DNA from: a virus
DNA length: 64,000 bases
Strand: one strand, 5' to 3'
Virus record (IMG/VR): IMGVR_UViG_3300048929_000179
Location: 1 to 64,000 of that record
A program made the translations under genes and the position numbers. This document shows positions 6,844 through 17,257 of the stretch, piece after piece; the first letter of the stretch is position 1; the number at the start of each line of letters is the position of its first letter. The notes under the pieces are model-generated. The model had not been told where the DNA came from. It saw only the letters and a program-made list of their open reading frames with translations, and did not search any database.

Positions 6844-6872
6844 ATTATAATACTACCCATAAAAATAGTCAA
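6844..6872 (-). promoter_or_regulatory. Sigma-A promoter of the secreted-protein gene
   Basis: On the minus strand TTGACT (6867-6872), 17-bp spacer, TATAAT (6844-6849), immediately after the stop of the tail-tip gene. An own promoter marks the gene as independently expressed. Confidence 0.75.
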
Positions 6873-6878
6873 TTATTC

Positions 6879-9704
6879 TTAACCGCCCAGAGCCTTAAGT
6901 CTATCGTCAAACCACTTCATAGTCTCTGTGAGAGTCCACGTCTCACCTCCCCACCATGAGTCCCCAGTGATTCTAATATCGGTAGCGTATACCTTTTCAC
7001 CGCTAACAGCAAAGACGTAATTATTTATGGCAGTTGGACTTCCTCCGCTAAATCCACCCCACAGTGCAAACCGATTCGAAGCAGTGCTTGCAGACATTCC
7101 AGAGTATTGATCTGTAGACATAAATAATGCACGATCAGTATACGTGGTATAAAAATCTCCCATGTACACCTCATTATCGCTCACATAGAAAAACCCGTTA
7201 CCAATACTAATTCTTCCACCAGTGATATATGTACTAGAATTTCCGGTTAATCCGGTTGCCCCAATACTCCAACCACCAATGGTACCAGATGTTGCAGTAA
7301 TTACGCCTGATATATTGGCGTTTGAAGCGTATAAGTATCCTTGGTTCGTCACTCTAAACGGTGCGATAGCTGAATTGCTGTTACCCGCCCAATAAGCGAT
7401 TGCTCCTGTAGTAGCATCAGAACTCATACCTACATTACCAGAGTATAATCTATTTGTAGTAATAGTCCAGTTAGCAATATGTCCTTCATCAATTTCTGCA
7501 CGACCTTTGAATACCAACTTGTTTGTGACGGCATCTATATAGAAGAGTTTCGTTCCATTTTTAGAAATGTTCAAGATATTAGCAGGATCATCAGGATTAA
7601 TCTGTACTCGGAATCCATTAGTTGCGGAAGCCACAAACCCGTTTTGGTCAAGTGTGAGAGTATTATTCTTGTTTTGGATTGAAAGAGATTCTCCGAAGAA
7701 CATATCTCCAGCAATCACGTCAGCAGCGACAGCATAGAATTCCTTTGTTACACCACCTACGGTCTTATATACTTTGCCTATTGCAACCTTTGGAGTCTTT
7801 AGATTTGTTCCATCTGGTTCTTCAAATAATAGTATCTGTCTGTTGGTAATCCAAAGTTTTTCTGGTGCAAATTTACTTTGTTCTGGTAAATACTTTCTGA
7901 ATAAAAGTCCTGCGTCACTTAAATCGGTAACAATGTTATTCGCATTACTCTGAATCTGCTGTAAACTCAAGTCAAGAATTTCTTTCTTAGTGGCATTGTA
8001 AGCAACGGTTGCCTGTTCACTGGCCTGATTCCACCCTGAAGTTTTATAATCGAGAGTGGTGCTAGACCTATTTACCATGTTTTTGATGGTTTCAAACTCA
8101 AAGAAACCGTCTTCCAAACTTGTTTTAGAGCTGAAAGTGAGAGAGAAGTTCTTAAAGTTATCCCAATCCAATTCCATCTTTAATAGTCTAGCTGAGAAGA
8201 AAGCTGTATCTGAATACTTAATCCTCACAATATCACCTAATTCAAGCTGTTCTGTCCAGTCTTTATAATTGAATAGTACAGGAAAATTCACAGCGTCGAC
8301 AGTCATTTCAAACTGTGGGAAACACACTCTCGACAACTCACTCATGCCATGTTCGTACAAATCTTTCTTCATAGCAAGAACTTCTGTATCGGTCATTATA
8401 TCGGTTGCAATATATGAGTCATCACATAGTTTGTCCTCACGAATAAATGGTTGCAATTCTATATATAAATCTTCACCAAGGACAGACTTAATGTCTACGG
8501 TATAAGAGCGTATTTCGGTCTGCTTCGCCGTAATCTGTGTATTCTTAGCTGTAATTTGTGATTGTCTTACAATGATTTCAGCAGTTACTTGATTCCAAAG
8601 AGTATTATTCGTAGTATATGCTTGCGCAGAAGTAGGGTCATTCCCCATTTTATCTGTATACAAAGACATATTACTCAAATATATTTTCTCTTTACTCTTT
8701 AGTCCCACAAGTCCATACTGCGTCCAATCTGTACTGGATTCGTTGGCGGGCATTTTATTGTTTAGATTATATAATTCTTCGTACAGAGTGTTTAGTTGAG
8801 AGAGAGCAGTGGATATCAATACTCCATTGGTTTCCATTAACTGATAATATTCTTCTAGTTTGGTTTTGAGTTCTATACTCATATCTTCATAGAAGTAACT
8901 AAAATTTGTTATGTAGCCATTACTGCTTGCATTAACTCCTGCAATAGATAGTGGAGTGCCACTGGCATCGTTTCCACCTGTGACATATAACATAGTTTTA
9001 ATGTCATCTTCATTCCAGGAGATATCCAATTGTTTTAACAAGTTACGGAATGATAACACAACTGGAACGGTCTTACCGAAGTTTTCCAGCTTATACGCTG
9101 ACACAGATCTATCATTGCTGTCAAAGGTAAATATACATTCAAACGCAGTAGCTACGTCTTCGGTAAGAAATTTATATGAAGATATACTATCATTACTAAA
9201 ACTTCTACGTCCTTTGGATATAGCGTCGTCTATATGCTTGAATGTCCACCCCGGATTCTTAGCCATAAATATATGAGCAATGCTATGAGCGGTATCAGCA
9301 GCATCATAAAGTGCGTATCTATCTAATCCACCTTGTTCATCGTCTTCGGTGCCCATAGACCCAAAAGAGGTTAGTAGGGTTTGAGTTAATTCTGTCACAA
9401 GGTCATATCCTGTAACTTCAATGAGTGGATTCACGCCATCATCTGTACGTTTTATATCTGTTATTCTGAACCAACCTGCATTGTTTACTTTGAAATATTT
9501 ACCGATTGAAACCTTACTATATCCAAGATTTTCCTGAGATCCATTATACTTATACATTTGAAACTTGAAACTAGATATCCCGTTTACGTACAATGACGCC
9601 TTCATATGTAACACATTGAGCTTACAAATTATTTTCTTATTGGGGTATGATAAATATACTTTTGCTGGATCGATATTATTATAAGCGTTAAAAGTAAATT
9701 TCAT
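6879..9704 (-). CDS. Tail-tip protein (Tal / minor structural protein) with fibre-like C-terminus
   Basis: 941 residues. Residues 1-350 form the siphovirus baseplate-hub domain (gp27/Tal type; NAGWFRITDIKRTDDG, LIEVTGYDL). Residues 290-440 contain coiled-coil segments, 440-560 a second hub part (LELGDIVRIKYSDTAFFS), and 600-930 a beta-rich fibre with GTIGGWSIGATGLTG-like repeats. The start codon overlaps the end of the Dit gene by four bases. It would sit at the tail tip, contact the host and guide DNA ejection. No clear peptidase or muramidase motif is visible, so lytic activity is not claimed. Confidence 0.8.
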   Translation of the reverse strand: MKFTFNAYNNIDPAKVYLSYPNKKIICKLNVLHMKASLYVNGISSFKFQMYKYNGSQENLGYSKVSIGKYFKVNNAGWFRITDIKRTDDGVNPLIEVTGYDLVTELTQTLLTSFGSMGTEDDEQGGLDRYALYDAADTAHSIAHIFMAKNPGWTFKHIDDAISKGRRSFSNDSISSYKFLTEDVATAFECIFTFDSNDRSVSAYKLENFGKTVPVVLSFRNLLKQLDISWNEDDIKTMLYVTGGNDASGTPLSIAGVNASSNGYITNFSYFYEDMSIELKTKLEEYYQLMETNGVLISTALSQLNTLYEELYNLNNKMPANESSTDWTQYGLVGLKSKEKIYLSNMSLYTDKMGNDPTSAQAYTTNNTLWNQVTAEIIVRQSQITAKNTQITAKQTEIRSYTVDIKSVLGEDLYIELQPFIREDKLCDDSYIATDIMTDTEVLAMKKDLYEHGMSELSRVCFPQFEMTVDAVNFPVLFNYKDWTEQLELGDIVRIKYSDTAFFSARLLKMELDWDNFKNFSLTFSSKTSLEDGFFEFETIKNMVNRSSTTLDYKTSGWNQASEQATVAYNATKKEILDLSLQQIQSNANNIVTDLSDAGLLFRKYLPEQSKFAPEKLWITNRQILLFEEPDGTNLKTPKVAIGKVYKTVGGVTKEFYAVAADVIAGDMFFGESLSIQNKNNTLTLDQNGFVASATNGFRVQINPDDPANILNISKNGTKLFYIDAVTNKLVFKGRAEIDEGHIANWTITTNRLYSGNVGMSSDATTGAIAYWAGNSNSAIAPFRVTNQGYLYASNANISGVITATSGTIGGWSIGATGLTGNSSTYITGGRISIGNGFFYVSDNEVYMGDFYTTYTDRALFMSTDQYSGMSASTASNRFALWGGFSGGSPTAINNYVFAVSGEKVYATDIRITGDSWWGGETWTLTETMKWFDDRLKALGG

Positions 9705-10498
9705 AGGAAGTTTATCACCAACTTTCTGTACTCACGATACTTAATTAAAACAGTACACTTTAAGTTAAACGTGAGAGTATTTTCTTCGTCATAGAGTCTT
9801 GGGCATATTAAATTTGAATCACTCATTATGTCATGCGCCGTACGACTAGTTGTAATATTTTCATCTTTAATGGTGATTATTTCACCCACTTGCAAGTTGC
9901 TAATTTCAGTTTTATATGCACTATCGGTTTCGGCTGAATTTGTAATTGTGAGTTTTCCTGCTTCTTGCGTGGTAATTTGCAACTCTGGATATATCTCTAA
10001 TTCCTCATCGTTGTTTACATATATACTTATTGTTTTAACTGTATCGGTAATGGAATATGTGTTTTCATATTCGTCAGAGAATGCGACAGGAGAGGAAGTT
10101 TGTACTGTATATTGGATTCCTTTTACTTCCATAACAGTCCACGTCTGAGGGTTATAGAATTTTGCTCTTACCCATGCATCGCCAAATCTTTCATCATGAA
10201 TAAACAGCCACTCATAATCTCCACGATTACAGAATGCTTTGCTCATAGCACGTTCCTGTTCGGCTGAAATGTCCGAACCATCTTTGTTAATTACTTGTAA
10301 CGTGAACTCCATTGGCTCTTTGTAACTCTGCGATATTTTCTGATACTCAATTGCTTGTGCTGCTTTATCTGTTACAATCTCAGAAACTTGCCCTTTATTG
10401 AAACGACTTGATGTTGACTCAAGACTTACAGCCATAACTCCAAATTCATCGCTACACCAGTTGCCAAATGTAAATGAACCTCTATACATATTTTTCAC
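9701..10498 (-). CDS. Distal tail protein (Dit)
   Basis: 265 residues. The N-terminus (MYRGSFTFGNWCSDEFGVMA) and the following segment match siphovirus Dit proteins of the Sipho_tail family, and residues 150-260 form a galectin-like beta domain. Dit forms the hexameric ring linking the tail tube to the tip. The order tape measure, Dit, Tal is the standard one, and the Dit stop overlaps the Tal start by four bases. RBS AAAGGAAGTG lies upstream. Confidence 0.85.
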   Translation of the reverse strand: MKNMYRGSFTFGNWCSDEFGVMAVSLESTSSRFNKGQVSEIVTDKAAQAIEYQKISQSYKEPMEFTLQVINKDGSDISAEQERAMSKAFCNRGDYEWLFIHDERFGDAWVRAKFYNPQTWTVMEVKGIQYTVQTSSPVAFSDEYENTYSITDTVKTISIYVNNDEELEIYPELQITTQEAGKLTITNSAETDSAYKTEISNLQVGEIITIKDENITTSRTAHDIMSDSNLICPRLYDEENTLTFNLKCTVLIKYREYRKLVINFL

Positions 10499-10516
10499 TT
10501 CCTTTCTTCGTTTAAT

Positions 10517-10548
10517 AGAAAAAGACCGTATGGCGATGAAGCCATACG
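10517..10548 (-). terminator. Terminator-like hairpin between tape measure and Dit
   Basis: On the minus strand CGTATGGC-TTCATC-GCCATACG followed by GTCTTTTTC. Perfect 8-bp stem. Confidence 0.7.
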
Positions 10549-10556
10549 ATCCTAAA

Positions 10557-13500
10557 TTATCTTTGTGTTCCTTTTGTTTTGTAGGCGCTATTCATTTGAT
10601 CTACAATTTTGCTAGGGATTCCATTAACTAAATCAGTTACGTAGTCTTTCATAGTACTGTCTAATCCACCTTCAATTGTTACTAGTGGACTTGTGATGTT
10701 GAGTGCGACACCATTGTTGTTAGGCATAATTTTAGTGGTATCGAGTGTTGGTAAATTTGACATAAGTGCATTTGCGATGTGTCTGGTCGGATCATTAGCC
10801 ATATCATATAATGTCTTTGTCATTCCAGAATTGAATACCGTTTCCCCACCTTTAAACTGCATGAGAGTACCAGTGTTGTCTCTAATAAGTTCGCTACCAA
10901 CCCCCTCTTCGTCCATATAAGCTAATCCTGACTTTGCAGAAATAGTTCCACTTTTGTATCCCACTGTAATATTTCTGCGTTTCACCTCATCATAAGATAA
11001 AGTATTTCCGTCCCATACGCCATCATCATTTACGTAATAATATCCACTACCATTTTTAGCCTTTATAGCCATGTCAGTAGCCATAGTGCCATCAGATTTT
11101 AAATAGTACTGCTTGCCATCTTTACTATTTCGCCATGTGGATTTAACCATCTGACCGTTTTCTGGCTCAAAGTATCTCCAATCACCAGAACTTTCGTCCC
11201 AACCAGTTTTCATGTAACCATCTTCGTTGAAACTATATTGCTTGCCTCCAATGGTATATGTACCATCAGACACATAGTCGTCATTAGATGAGCCATACCA
11301 CCAGCCTTTAGATGTCTTCTGCCATGTGCCACTACCCGTGACATCTTCAAATCCAGAACCGGACAATCCACCGGAAGCTCCTCCCATCATACTTACCAAC
11401 TCGGTAAGACTTGACAAATCAATACTCGCAATATCAATGTTGATTTGAGCAATGGCATCACTAACAGCAGACTGGAATGTATCGACTGCGCTACTTGCGG
11501 ATTCCCATGGAGACGTGAGATCAGATGTGGTTGCTAAGTTATAATCCTCTCCATATTTTGTGAGTGTTTTATAAACTGTGCTATAATTATTCTTTACATC
11601 GGAGAGATAGTCAGAGATTACCTTTTGCTGTTTGTCATAATTATTTTTCAACTCATCTAATTCAGCCTTCTTAGCATTTGAATAGTTTTCTGTTTCTTTG
11701 TCCAGCGCCTTAACTTGTTGGTCATAAACATTGTCTGCCTGTTCTTTTGCTAATTCGTCCTTCGCATCTTTTAATTGCTTTTCTAACTGTAGTCTTTGAG
11801 CAATATCCTGTCTATTTGTTGAATTAGATAATTCATTTATTTTTGCCTGTAAATTATTAATACCTGTCTGCTTCTTGCTAATACTATCGAGATAATCCTG
11901 ATATCCTTTTTCTACCTCCCATGCCTTTTTCGTTGTATCAGCAAGTTTATTCATATCATCAATCTGTGCCTGTATCGCATCATATCTAAACTGTAAAATG
12001 GCAGATTCGGCTTCTTTGGTGGCTTTGACGGCTGCCAATTGCGCACTCGTATATTCATTTAGCTTATCATTATATTCAGACTGTGTGAGTGAGCCATTTT
12101 CATACATTTCGTTAACAGCTTCAATGGCGTTTGCATATTCAGCCGCTTGCTGTTTTGCATTGGCATATTGCTGACCATACAAAGCAATCTGAGCCAAACC
12201 CTTAGAAGTAATCATGCTGTCTTGCATTAATCCATCAGAACCCATGACATCAATCATAGCGCTTACACTGTTGTTGATCCGGTCTATTGTGTTGACAAAG
12301 TCTTTAATGCCGTCAAAAGATAAATTAATCATGGCCTGACGGAAATCGTTCATTGATGAAACCGTGTCGTTCATCTCTGAATTAATGTTAATCAGTTCCT
12401 CACGATATTTACGCCATTCGTCCGTGCCTGTTTTAATTGCACCAGAACTTACAGCCTTTGAGAGCTCTTTGCTTAATGAGTTATATTCGCTTTCGAGCTG
12501 ATTGTAAATACCTTTTTGCTGACTGATTAAATTCTCGTAATCTGTGTTTGATATTTCTTGTCCGAGTTTTTTCTGTAAATCAAGAAGACTCTTACTAAAG
12601 GAAGAATACTTTTCAGACAGAGACACTAAACTTTCAAAGTCATTAATTATGTTATCTAACCTGGATTTTGCCAATTCTTGCATTGACTTCTTGGTTTCAT
12701 CGATTTTCTTACGAACATCTTCGGCCTTGTTGTACCATTCCTGATAATTTTTGATATTATTGGAAACCGTTTCGTCGGTTATCGTTTCAATCTCCATCGT
12801 ACCGTTTTTAATTTTATCTATGTACGATTCGGGCAAGCCTAACGACTTTGCTTTTTCATTATATGAATCCATTATAGCTTCTAAAGCAGTAACCTTATTA
12901 GCCATTTCATCAATAGCAGTGTCTGTCAAAGTATTCTTTGACTTATAATTCGAAGCGTCAGCAATTCTATCTTGGAGATTTTTAACCTTCTCATCTGCAC
13001 GATCTATAAGAATTTCTATCCAATCAATCTCATCCTTAAAAGCTTCTTTATCCTTTTTTCCAGATCCAGATGCCTTATTTGTCTTCGTTCCACCAGAATA
13101 TGATGCATTTACATTTGTACCTTTGCCTTTGTAACCTCTGGCGGACTTTATGGCGTTATCTACTTCTTTTTGAGCTTCTGTTTTTGCCGCATCTAGCTTT
13201 TTGTTGTACTCACTGAGTTGTTTTGCTTGTTCCGCAGCCTGACCAAGTTGACCAGGATTGAAACCTCCAGACAACAAACTTTCTCTATTAGTCTTTTGAG
13301 TTTCTGCATCAAAAATTTGACCAGACTTAAGTTTGTTGTAGTTTTGGAGAGCAGTACTGGCGGTTCCAATTACTCCAATTAAAGATATTACGTTTTCAAT
13401 ATCCCCACTAGTATCAAGCGTAGTTCCATTTACGTTTGCCTTTTCCAAAGCAAGTCCAGCAATTGCAACCTTTGCAACGTCACTTTGAGTGGCTTCATCA

Positions 13501-16500
13501 ATTAGCTTAGGAATCTCACTTGCGGTAGCATTTGTGAGTGCATCACTCATATCTACAGTATAAGCCTTTTCTGCGGATAGTCTTTCTTGTGTAACTGCGA
13601 GTCTATTTGAAACTACTTCATCTGCATTTGCAACGCCCATATTCTTGAGCATAGCCGTGGTTAGTCCAGCGTTATCTTCCGTAAGCCCCTCTAATGCCTC
13701 AGAGTTATCGAGCCATTCAGTAACAAGATCGTTGAATGCTGATTGCGCCCCTTTAACATCTTTTGGTGAAGAAGATATCTTTTCAATGAAGTTTGCGTAG
13801 GAATCACCAAGTTCGCCAAATGCCTTTTTAAAATTGCCATCATCTAAAAGCGAATAATCAAAAGGATTTTTGCCTTGCATACTATTCATTATTTTGTCAA
13901 GGGACTCAAAACCCGTTGATAATGAATTAATATTGGCAATGAGTTCTTGTTTTGATATGGGAGCGAAAGCATTATTTCCAGACTCAGCAACCTTACCTTG
14001 AATAATATCTAGTCGTTGAAGAACCGTAATCACACCTTCAACGTTTAATCCGTATTTTTTAGCATACTCGACAAGCTTGTCAAAGTTGTCGGTTTTGCCG
14101 TCATCAGCCATTGCAAGCAAATCTTCTTCAGAGAGACCACGCAAGTCGCTTGTAAGACTTTTTAGGTTATCCCGATTTGACTTAATACCGTCTTCAAAAT
14201 CATATATACTAGTATCTGCTTTACTAAAAACATCTGTGACGATAGCACCATATCGACCCCAATCATTACTAGTAAGGTCTATAGATTTTTTTACACCATC
14301 AAGATCTTTTTTAGCAGTTGATATTTTTGATTCGTCACCAGACGCAAGAGCTTCGTTAAATTTTTCTACTGCTATTTTTGCATCATTATATCCATTTGCT
14401 AAATTCTTATTGTCACTTGCTTGAAGTTCGGCATCTAAGCGTGCTTTGTATTTTTCCCCAAATTCATCAATAGTTTTTTTTGCCTTATTTAACTCTGGGC
14501 TTGTGGCTCCTAATATTGTAGAAATAAGAGGATCATTCTTACCGTATTTTTCTTGGAGCGCTGTTACGGCATTCATAAAATCATTAATTTGTTTATATGC
14601 AGTAGTGGGATCTGCGGTAAGTCTAATAGTAAATGCTCCCGTAGACTCCTCCGTATCCGTCTTAAGCCCAAGCTGTTTTGCTATATCTAAAACATCTTTA
14701 CCTTGGTCGGTATACATACTAACATCTCTGCCAAAAATGTTGTAGGACTTCTGAGATGTCATTTGATTTTCTGCATCTTCCAAACCCTTAGTATTTTCAT
14801 TTAAGAATTTCTGTGCAGAAACCTTGTTTAGCTGTCTTATAGCTTCTGTTTGATCTTTGTAGGCATCTGTTACTAGATTAAGTTTTCCATGCTCCTCACC
14901 ATATTTTTCATTTAAGTCTTTCTGTATGGCAAGTAGCTCTTGCTTAATTTGTTTTTGTCGTTCCTCTGTAGCATTCGTGTTTAATAATTCGTCATGTAGT
15001 TTTTTATATTTGGAAGCAGATTCCTCTATAGCATTAGATGAATCTGTAAAGATATTAGTTGCCTCGGTTGTTTTTTGGCGCATATCTTCTACAGACTGCT
15101 TATACGCGTTCCACGCAGCCATTCCAGCAGTAACAGCCATTCCAACCATCATCAATGGATTCGCCATCATTGTAGCCCATAAACCCTTTAGCGCAGTACT
15201 AAGCCCAAGAGTGGACACCTTTGCTGTGGTTTGTGCAGTTGTAAGTGTTCCCGTGGAAATTGCAGCCTTAATTTCTTCGGCAGAAACTCCAGCTGTTGTC
15301 AAAGCCATAATTTTTTGTTCTTTGCTTAATGCAGATTGAGAAACTATATTGATTTTGGTTTGAGTATCTACTGTTTTTAAAATTGCAGCAAGAGAAGAGT
15401 AGCTTGATGCTCCAGTAGAAACAGCTGAGTTTAACTCATTTAAGGCTGTAACCGCTGTCCCCGCGGATTTTAAATCTTGAAAATTCTCAACAAATGCACC
15501 AAGTCCAATTGCACCCATTGCTGCGGGGAATAATCCAATTGTTTGAACTATTGATTGCAGGATATTATTAAGTTCTGATCCAGAATCAATTAAAGATTTT
15601 AGAAAATCAGAATTTACTACGGTCTGAGATAGTGACTGAAATGATGCAATATATTGTTGTGTTTTTGCCTCAAGAGAATCCATCCATCTGGCCTGTTCCT
15701 GATAGGCACTACCCTCTGAATTAATAGATGCCTGAAGCGCTTTATCTACCTGTCCAGATTCAAATGACTGGATAAGAGCAGCAACCTGATTTCCCCTCTG
15801 TTTACCTGCCACGATTTCGAGAAGATCTGCTTGATCAGTTTGAGAAATCTGTGACCAAACCTTAGATATTCCCTTTAAAATTTCATATGTAGACTTAAAA
15901 TTACCCGAATCATCAAAAATGTTTACCGTTCCGCCAGTACGATTGAGTATCTGTGTTTGAATCTTTGAAATAGAGTCAACATTTTCGTATTCTTCACCTA
16001 AGTCTTCTAGCTCACCCTTCATTCCACGCACACGCATTGAGAGAACTTTTAGTGCATTTCCCATTTCAGATGCGTTTTGAATAATTTCAGTACCACCAGT
16101 AAGCATTGCAAGTGATTGGTTTATATCGTTACCAGCAAGTTTTAATGCAGATGCAGAGTTTTTCAACCCTTCACCTAGAGATGCTGAATCAGTTGCAAAC
16201 TTATTTCCAAGTTCATTCAACGAATCAACAATTGTAATACTATCAGATGCCTGAATATTAAAAGCCTTCATTGCCGTAACAAGGTCAGAAACAGCAGTGT
16301 TGTCGTCAACTTCACCAACGTTTGCATAAATCGATGATATTTGAGCTAATTTAGCTGCATCATCAATTCCGAATCCTAACTTTGCCCACGTAGCTGTCTG
16401 CTCGACTAAACTAGAAATAGACCTACCTAATTCCTGTGCATCTTTGTTGGCATTTTTTAGAAATTGTCTATACTTTGTGTCGGTTTCATCTGTTACCTTA

Positions 16501-17129
16501 TATAAATTAGTCATGGCAGTGTCTATATCATAAACCGCCTGATACATTCCTTTTAATGCCCTAACGCTCCCAGCAACCAGCGTACCTATCCCAAACCAGT
16601 TGGAAAAGGCTCTAATATTCTCCTTAAATGTATCACCAAGAGATTTACCAATCATACCAGCAGACTTTGCTTCATTTTTTAACGTGGAAAGCTGGGTCTT
16701 CAAGTTTGCTAGAGACTTATTGTTGTCGGCTGAATCAATAGCGGTTTTTAATTCTAAAAATCTATTACGCAATTCTCCGGTTAATTTTGTGTTTGTGGCT
16801 AAGAATTGATCTATGTTTGATTTAACATTTATTTTTTGAAGATTTAGTCTAGTTATGTTATTGTTAATTCCACCAGAAATCTGTTTACCAATTGACTGAC
16901 CAAGTTGCTGACCCTGTGATTTTAAACCGGATTCATTTAAATTTGACTTAATATTTAAAGTAACCTTTGAATTGTCAAGTGCAGATTGAATCTTGTTTAA
17001 AGCATTGTTACTTAATGTAATATCATCTACGTTGAGACGTAATCCTTTTACATTACTTAATTGTTTTTGGATTTTCGCATCTATACCATTATCAAGCTGC
17101 GCCCCAATTTTAAAATTCAAATCATTCAT
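10557..17129 (-). CDS. Tail tape measure protein
   Basis: 2190 residues from the ATG at 17129, chosen because GGAAGGGGTGATG precedes it; the longer reading to 17204 enters the right end of the IS605-type element. The N-terminal third is helical with glycine/alanine-rich tape-measure features (SLGEGLKNSASALKLAG, MSMRVRGMKGELEDLG-like). Hydrophobic segments around residues 550 and 660 (LWATMMANPLMMVGMAVTAG) fit the membrane-crossing role, and residues 1380-1880 are coiled coils. At the usual 0.15 nm per residue the tail would be about 330 nm. Unusually, about residues 1930-2050 carry choline-binding-type repeats (KGWWYGSSNDDYV, YYYVNDDGVW). Confidence 0.9.
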   Translation of the reverse strand: MNDLNFKIGAQLDNGIDAKIQKQLSNVKGLRLNVDDITLSNNALNKIQSALDNSKVTLNIKSNLNESGLKSQGQQLGQSIGKQISGGINNNITRLNLQKINVKSNIDQFLATNTKLTGELRNRFLELKTAIDSADNNKSLANLKTQLSTLKNEAKSAGMIGKSLGDTFKENIRAFSNWFGIGTLVAGSVRALKGMYQAVYDIDTAMTNLYKVTDETDTKYRQFLKNANKDAQELGRSISSLVEQTATWAKLGFGIDDAAKLAQISSIYANVGEVDDNTAVSDLVTAMKAFNIQASDSITIVDSLNELGNKFATDSASLGEGLKNSASALKLAGNDINQSLAMLTGGTEIIQNASEMGNALKVLSMRVRGMKGELEDLGEEYENVDSISKIQTQILNRTGGTVNIFDDSGNFKSTYEILKGISKVWSQISQTDQADLLEIVAGKQRGNQVAALIQSFESGQVDKALQASINSEGSAYQEQARWMDSLEAKTQQYIASFQSLSQTVVNSDFLKSLIDSGSELNNILQSIVQTIGLFPAAMGAIGLGAFVENFQDLKSAGTAVTALNELNSAVSTGASSYSSLAAILKTVDTQTKINIVSQSALSKEQKIMALTTAGVSAEEIKAAISTGTLTTAQTTAKVSTLGLSTALKGLWATMMANPLMMVGMAVTAGMAAWNAYKQSVEDMRQKTTEATNIFTDSSNAIEESASKYKKLHDELLNTNATEERQKQIKQELLAIQKDLNEKYGEEHGKLNLVTDAYKDQTEAIRQLNKVSAQKFLNENTKGLEDAENQMTSQKSYNIFGRDVSMYTDQGKDVLDIAKQLGLKTDTEESTGAFTIRLTADPTTAYKQINDFMNAVTALQEKYGKNDPLISTILGATSPELNKAKKTIDEFGEKYKARLDAELQASDNKNLANGYNDAKIAVEKFNEALASGDESKISTAKKDLDGVKKSIDLTSNDWGRYGAIVTDVFSKADTSIYDFEDGIKSNRDNLKSLTSDLRGLSEEDLLAMADDGKTDNFDKLVEYAKKYGLNVEGVITVLQRLDIIQGKVAESGNNAFAPISKQELIANINSLSTGFESLDKIMNSMQGKNPFDYSLLDDGNFKKAFGELGDSYANFIEKISSSPKDVKGAQSAFNDLVTEWLDNSEALEGLTEDNAGLTTAMLKNMGVANADEVVSNRLAVTQERLSAEKAYTVDMSDALTNATASEIPKLIDEATQSDVAKVAIAGLALEKANVNGTTLDTSGDIENVISLIGVIGTASTALQNYNKLKSGQIFDAETQKTNRESLLSGGFNPGQLGQAAEQAKQLSEYNKKLDAAKTEAQKEVDNAIKSARGYKGKGTNVNASYSGGTKTNKASGSGKKDKEAFKDEIDWIEILIDRADEKVKNLQDRIADASNYKSKNTLTDTAIDEMANKVTALEAIMDSYNEKAKSLGLPESYIDKIKNGTMEIETITDETVSNNIKNYQEWYNKAEDVRKKIDETKKSMQELAKSRLDNIINDFESLVSLSEKYSSFSKSLLDLQKKLGQEISNTDYENLISQQKGIYNQLESEYNSLSKELSKAVSSGAIKTGTDEWRKYREELININSEMNDTVSSMNDFRQAMINLSFDGIKDFVNTIDRINNSVSAMIDVMGSDGLMQDSMITSKGLAQIALYGQQYANAKQQAAEYANAIEAVNEMYENGSLTQSEYNDKLNEYTSAQLAAVKATKEAESAILQFRYDAIQAQIDDMNKLADTTKKAWEVEKGYQDYLDSISKKQTGINNLQAKINELSNSTNRQDIAQRLQLEKQLKDAKDELAKEQADNVYDQQVKALDKETENYSNAKKAELDELKNNYDKQQKVISDYLSDVKNNYSTVYKTLTKYGEDYNLATTSDLTSPWESASSAVDTFQSAVSDAIAQINIDIASIDLSSLTELVSMMGGASGGLSGSGFEDVTGSGTWQKTSKGWWYGSSNDDYVSDGTYTIGGKQYSFNEDGYMKTGWDESSGDWRYFEPENGQMVKSTWRNSKDGKQYYLKSDGTMATDMAIKAKNGSGYYYVNDDGVWDGNTLSYDEVKRRNITVGYKSGTISAKSGLAYMDEEGVGSELIRDNTGTLMQFKGGETVFNSGMTKTLYDMANDPTRHIANALMSNLPTLDTTKIMPNNNGVALNITSPLVTIEGGLDSTMKDYVTDLVNGIPSKIVDQMNSAYKTKGTQR

Positions 17130-17152
17130 ATCATCACCCCTTCCGCATAAGC

Positions 17153-17257
17153 TTGAACCTCTCATCACTAAAGTGACGAGATTCCTACTTCTCAGATTTC
17201 GCAACCTCCATCTCCGTAGGCGTAACTTCCCGTCGTTCCAACGGTATTATTTATTAG
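17153..17257 (-). ncRNA. Right-end / probable omega (re)RNA region of the TnpB element
   Basis: The 105 bases after the tnpB stop codon have no ORF and can form GC-rich hairpins, ending with TCTCGTCAC-TTTA-GTGATGAGA and GGTTCAA. In IS605-type elements such a region is the scaffold of the TnpB guide RNA, with the guide taken from the flanking DNA. Here the flank would be the tape-measure ribosome site. Assignment rests on position only. Confidence 0.4.
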
